Shown one piece after another: positions 63,519-64,000 of a stretch of DNA of 64,000 nt. The DNA is taken from positions 516,001 through 580,000 of the forward strand of contig NZ_CP054424.1 in the NCBI RefSeq assembly GCF_013334205.1, written 5' to 3'. Below the pieces are notes generated by a model. It did not search any database and was not told where the DNA came from. It saw only the letters and a program-made list of their open reading frames with translations. The position numbers and the translations under genes were made by a program. This stretch comes from Rhodoferax sp. BAB1. Its GTDB lineage: Bacteria; Pseudomonadota; Gammaproteobacteria; Burkholderiales; Burkholderiaceae_C. Positions within the stretch are counted from its first letter, which is position 1; each line of letters opens with the position of its first letter.

Positions 63519-64000
63519 CTCACGCCGAACCTGCTTATGGACTTTGGCTGCTGGTGGCTTTGAACTCGGCCGTCTTCATCATGTTCGCGTTCAGCTTCTT
63601 CAAGCCCGCAACTGCTCGCGACTGGAGGACCTTCGGCGCCTTCTCCGCGTTCATCGTCGCCTTATTCGTCGAAATGTACGGATTCCCACTGACGATTTAC
63701 CTGCTGTCAGGATGGCTGCAGACGAAGTTTCCGAATCTGGACATCATGTCCCATGATACTGGCCACCTATGGGCCACTCTGCTCGGAGAGAAGGGGGATC
63801 CGCATTTTGGTGTCCTGCATATCGCCAGCTATATCTTTCTGGGCTACGGCTTCTATCTGCTGTCTACAGCCTGGAATGTTCTCTACCATGCGCAACGCAG
63901 GCATACACTGGCAATGACAGGTCCATATGCGCGGATCCGTCACCCACAATATGTGTCGTTTGTCCTGATCCTCCTGGGCTTTCTGCTGCAGTGGCCCACA
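63515..64000 (+). CDS. Isoprenylcysteine carboxyl methyltransferase-like membrane protein, 3'-truncated by the window
   Basis: The frame runs from ATG 63515 through 162 codons to the window end without a stop. It has about four hydrophobic segments (LWLLVALNSAVFIMFAFSFF; FGAFSAFIVALFVEMYGFPLTIYLL by region) and the ICMT/PEMT family motif TGPYARIRHPQYVSF near the end. Such proteins use S-adenosylmethionine at the membrane; bacterial substrates near metal genes are unknown. It is coupled to the DUF2933 gene by ATGA and is not preceded by its own promoter. Confidence 0.85.
   Translation, partial: MTHAEPAYGLWLLVALNSAVFIMFAFSFFKPATARDWRTFGAFSAFIVALFVEMYGFPLTIYLLSGWLQTKFPNLDIMSHDTGHLWATLLGEKGDPHFGVLHIASYIFLGYGFYLLSTAWNVLYHAQRRHTLAMTGPYARIRHPQYVSFVLILLGFLLQWPT

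Overview
The window is GC-rich, gene-dense chromosomal DNA of a betaproteobacterium, most likely a Comamonadaceae-like member of the Burkholderiales. This is inferred from gene content and style: ettA between two DUF1631 genes, TAXI and DctPQM TRAP systems, a soxXYZA set, isoquinoline-oxidoreductase-like molybdenum hydroxylase subunits, and many 4-nt ATGA gene overlaps. No rRNA, tRNA or CRISPR array was recognised.

Layout. 1-9.75 kb is housekeeping: DUF1631/ettA/DUF1631, a TAXI-type binding protein, a P1-family peptidase, an RlpA-like lipoprotein, and a radical SAM gene with a good LexA box in front. 9.74-14.65 kb (minus strand) is copper cluster 1: DUF2946/CopL-like, small periplasmic protein, TolC-family lipoprotein, multicopper oxidase, cupredoxin, DUF411 and CusF-like genes. 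14.9-19.3 kb holds a chemoreceptor with a His-rich membrane sensor and a Cache-HAMP-PAS-GGDEF-EAL protein. 19.3-24.0 kb (minus) holds a two-subunit molybdenum hydroxylase followed within 9 nt by soxX-soxY-soxZ-soxA; the SoxY carrier tail is not the canonical GGCGG. 24.1-30.1 kb is mixed: K+ channel, pilin, dioxygenase, universal stress protein, second chemoreceptor, hemerythrin and PAS proteins. 30.3-34.5 kb is a KdpD/KdpE-like two-component system directly followed by the K+ transporter gene kup. 34.5-41.0 kb (minus) is a TetR-headed quinate/shikimate-type catabolic operon with a TRAP transporter, in which the usual QuiC fusion is present as two overlapping genes.

41.0-52.5 kb is an accessory island with more AT-rich stretches. 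It holds a two-gene AbiE-like module (winged-helix protein plus nucleotidyltransferase-fold protein) bracketed by a 141/142-bp direct repeat. The right copy of the repeat is the promoter, operator and start of an XRE regulator gene; the left copy is a frameshifted stub of that gene. Next comes a Tn7-like transposition set on the minus strand (tnsA-tnsB-tnsC/tniB-tniQ). Upstream of tnsA a consensus-like promoter and a strong terminator lie about 80 nt apart with no reading frame between them, which looks like a small RNA gene. Two divergent genes of unknown family follow.

52.6-64.0 kb is copper cluster 2: copK-like gene, CopS/CopR-type two-component system, a CopR-type box, then a plus-strand series that repeats five genes of cluster 1 and continues with a SHOCT protein, a beta-CASP metallo-beta-lactamase RNase-like protein, an archaeal-type AMP/thymidine phosphorylase, a Met-rich secreted protein, DUF2933 and an ICMT-like methyltransferase cut by the window end. 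The two copper clusters probably share periplasmic Cu(I) binding, oxidation and export duties, cluster 2 under its own CopRS control.
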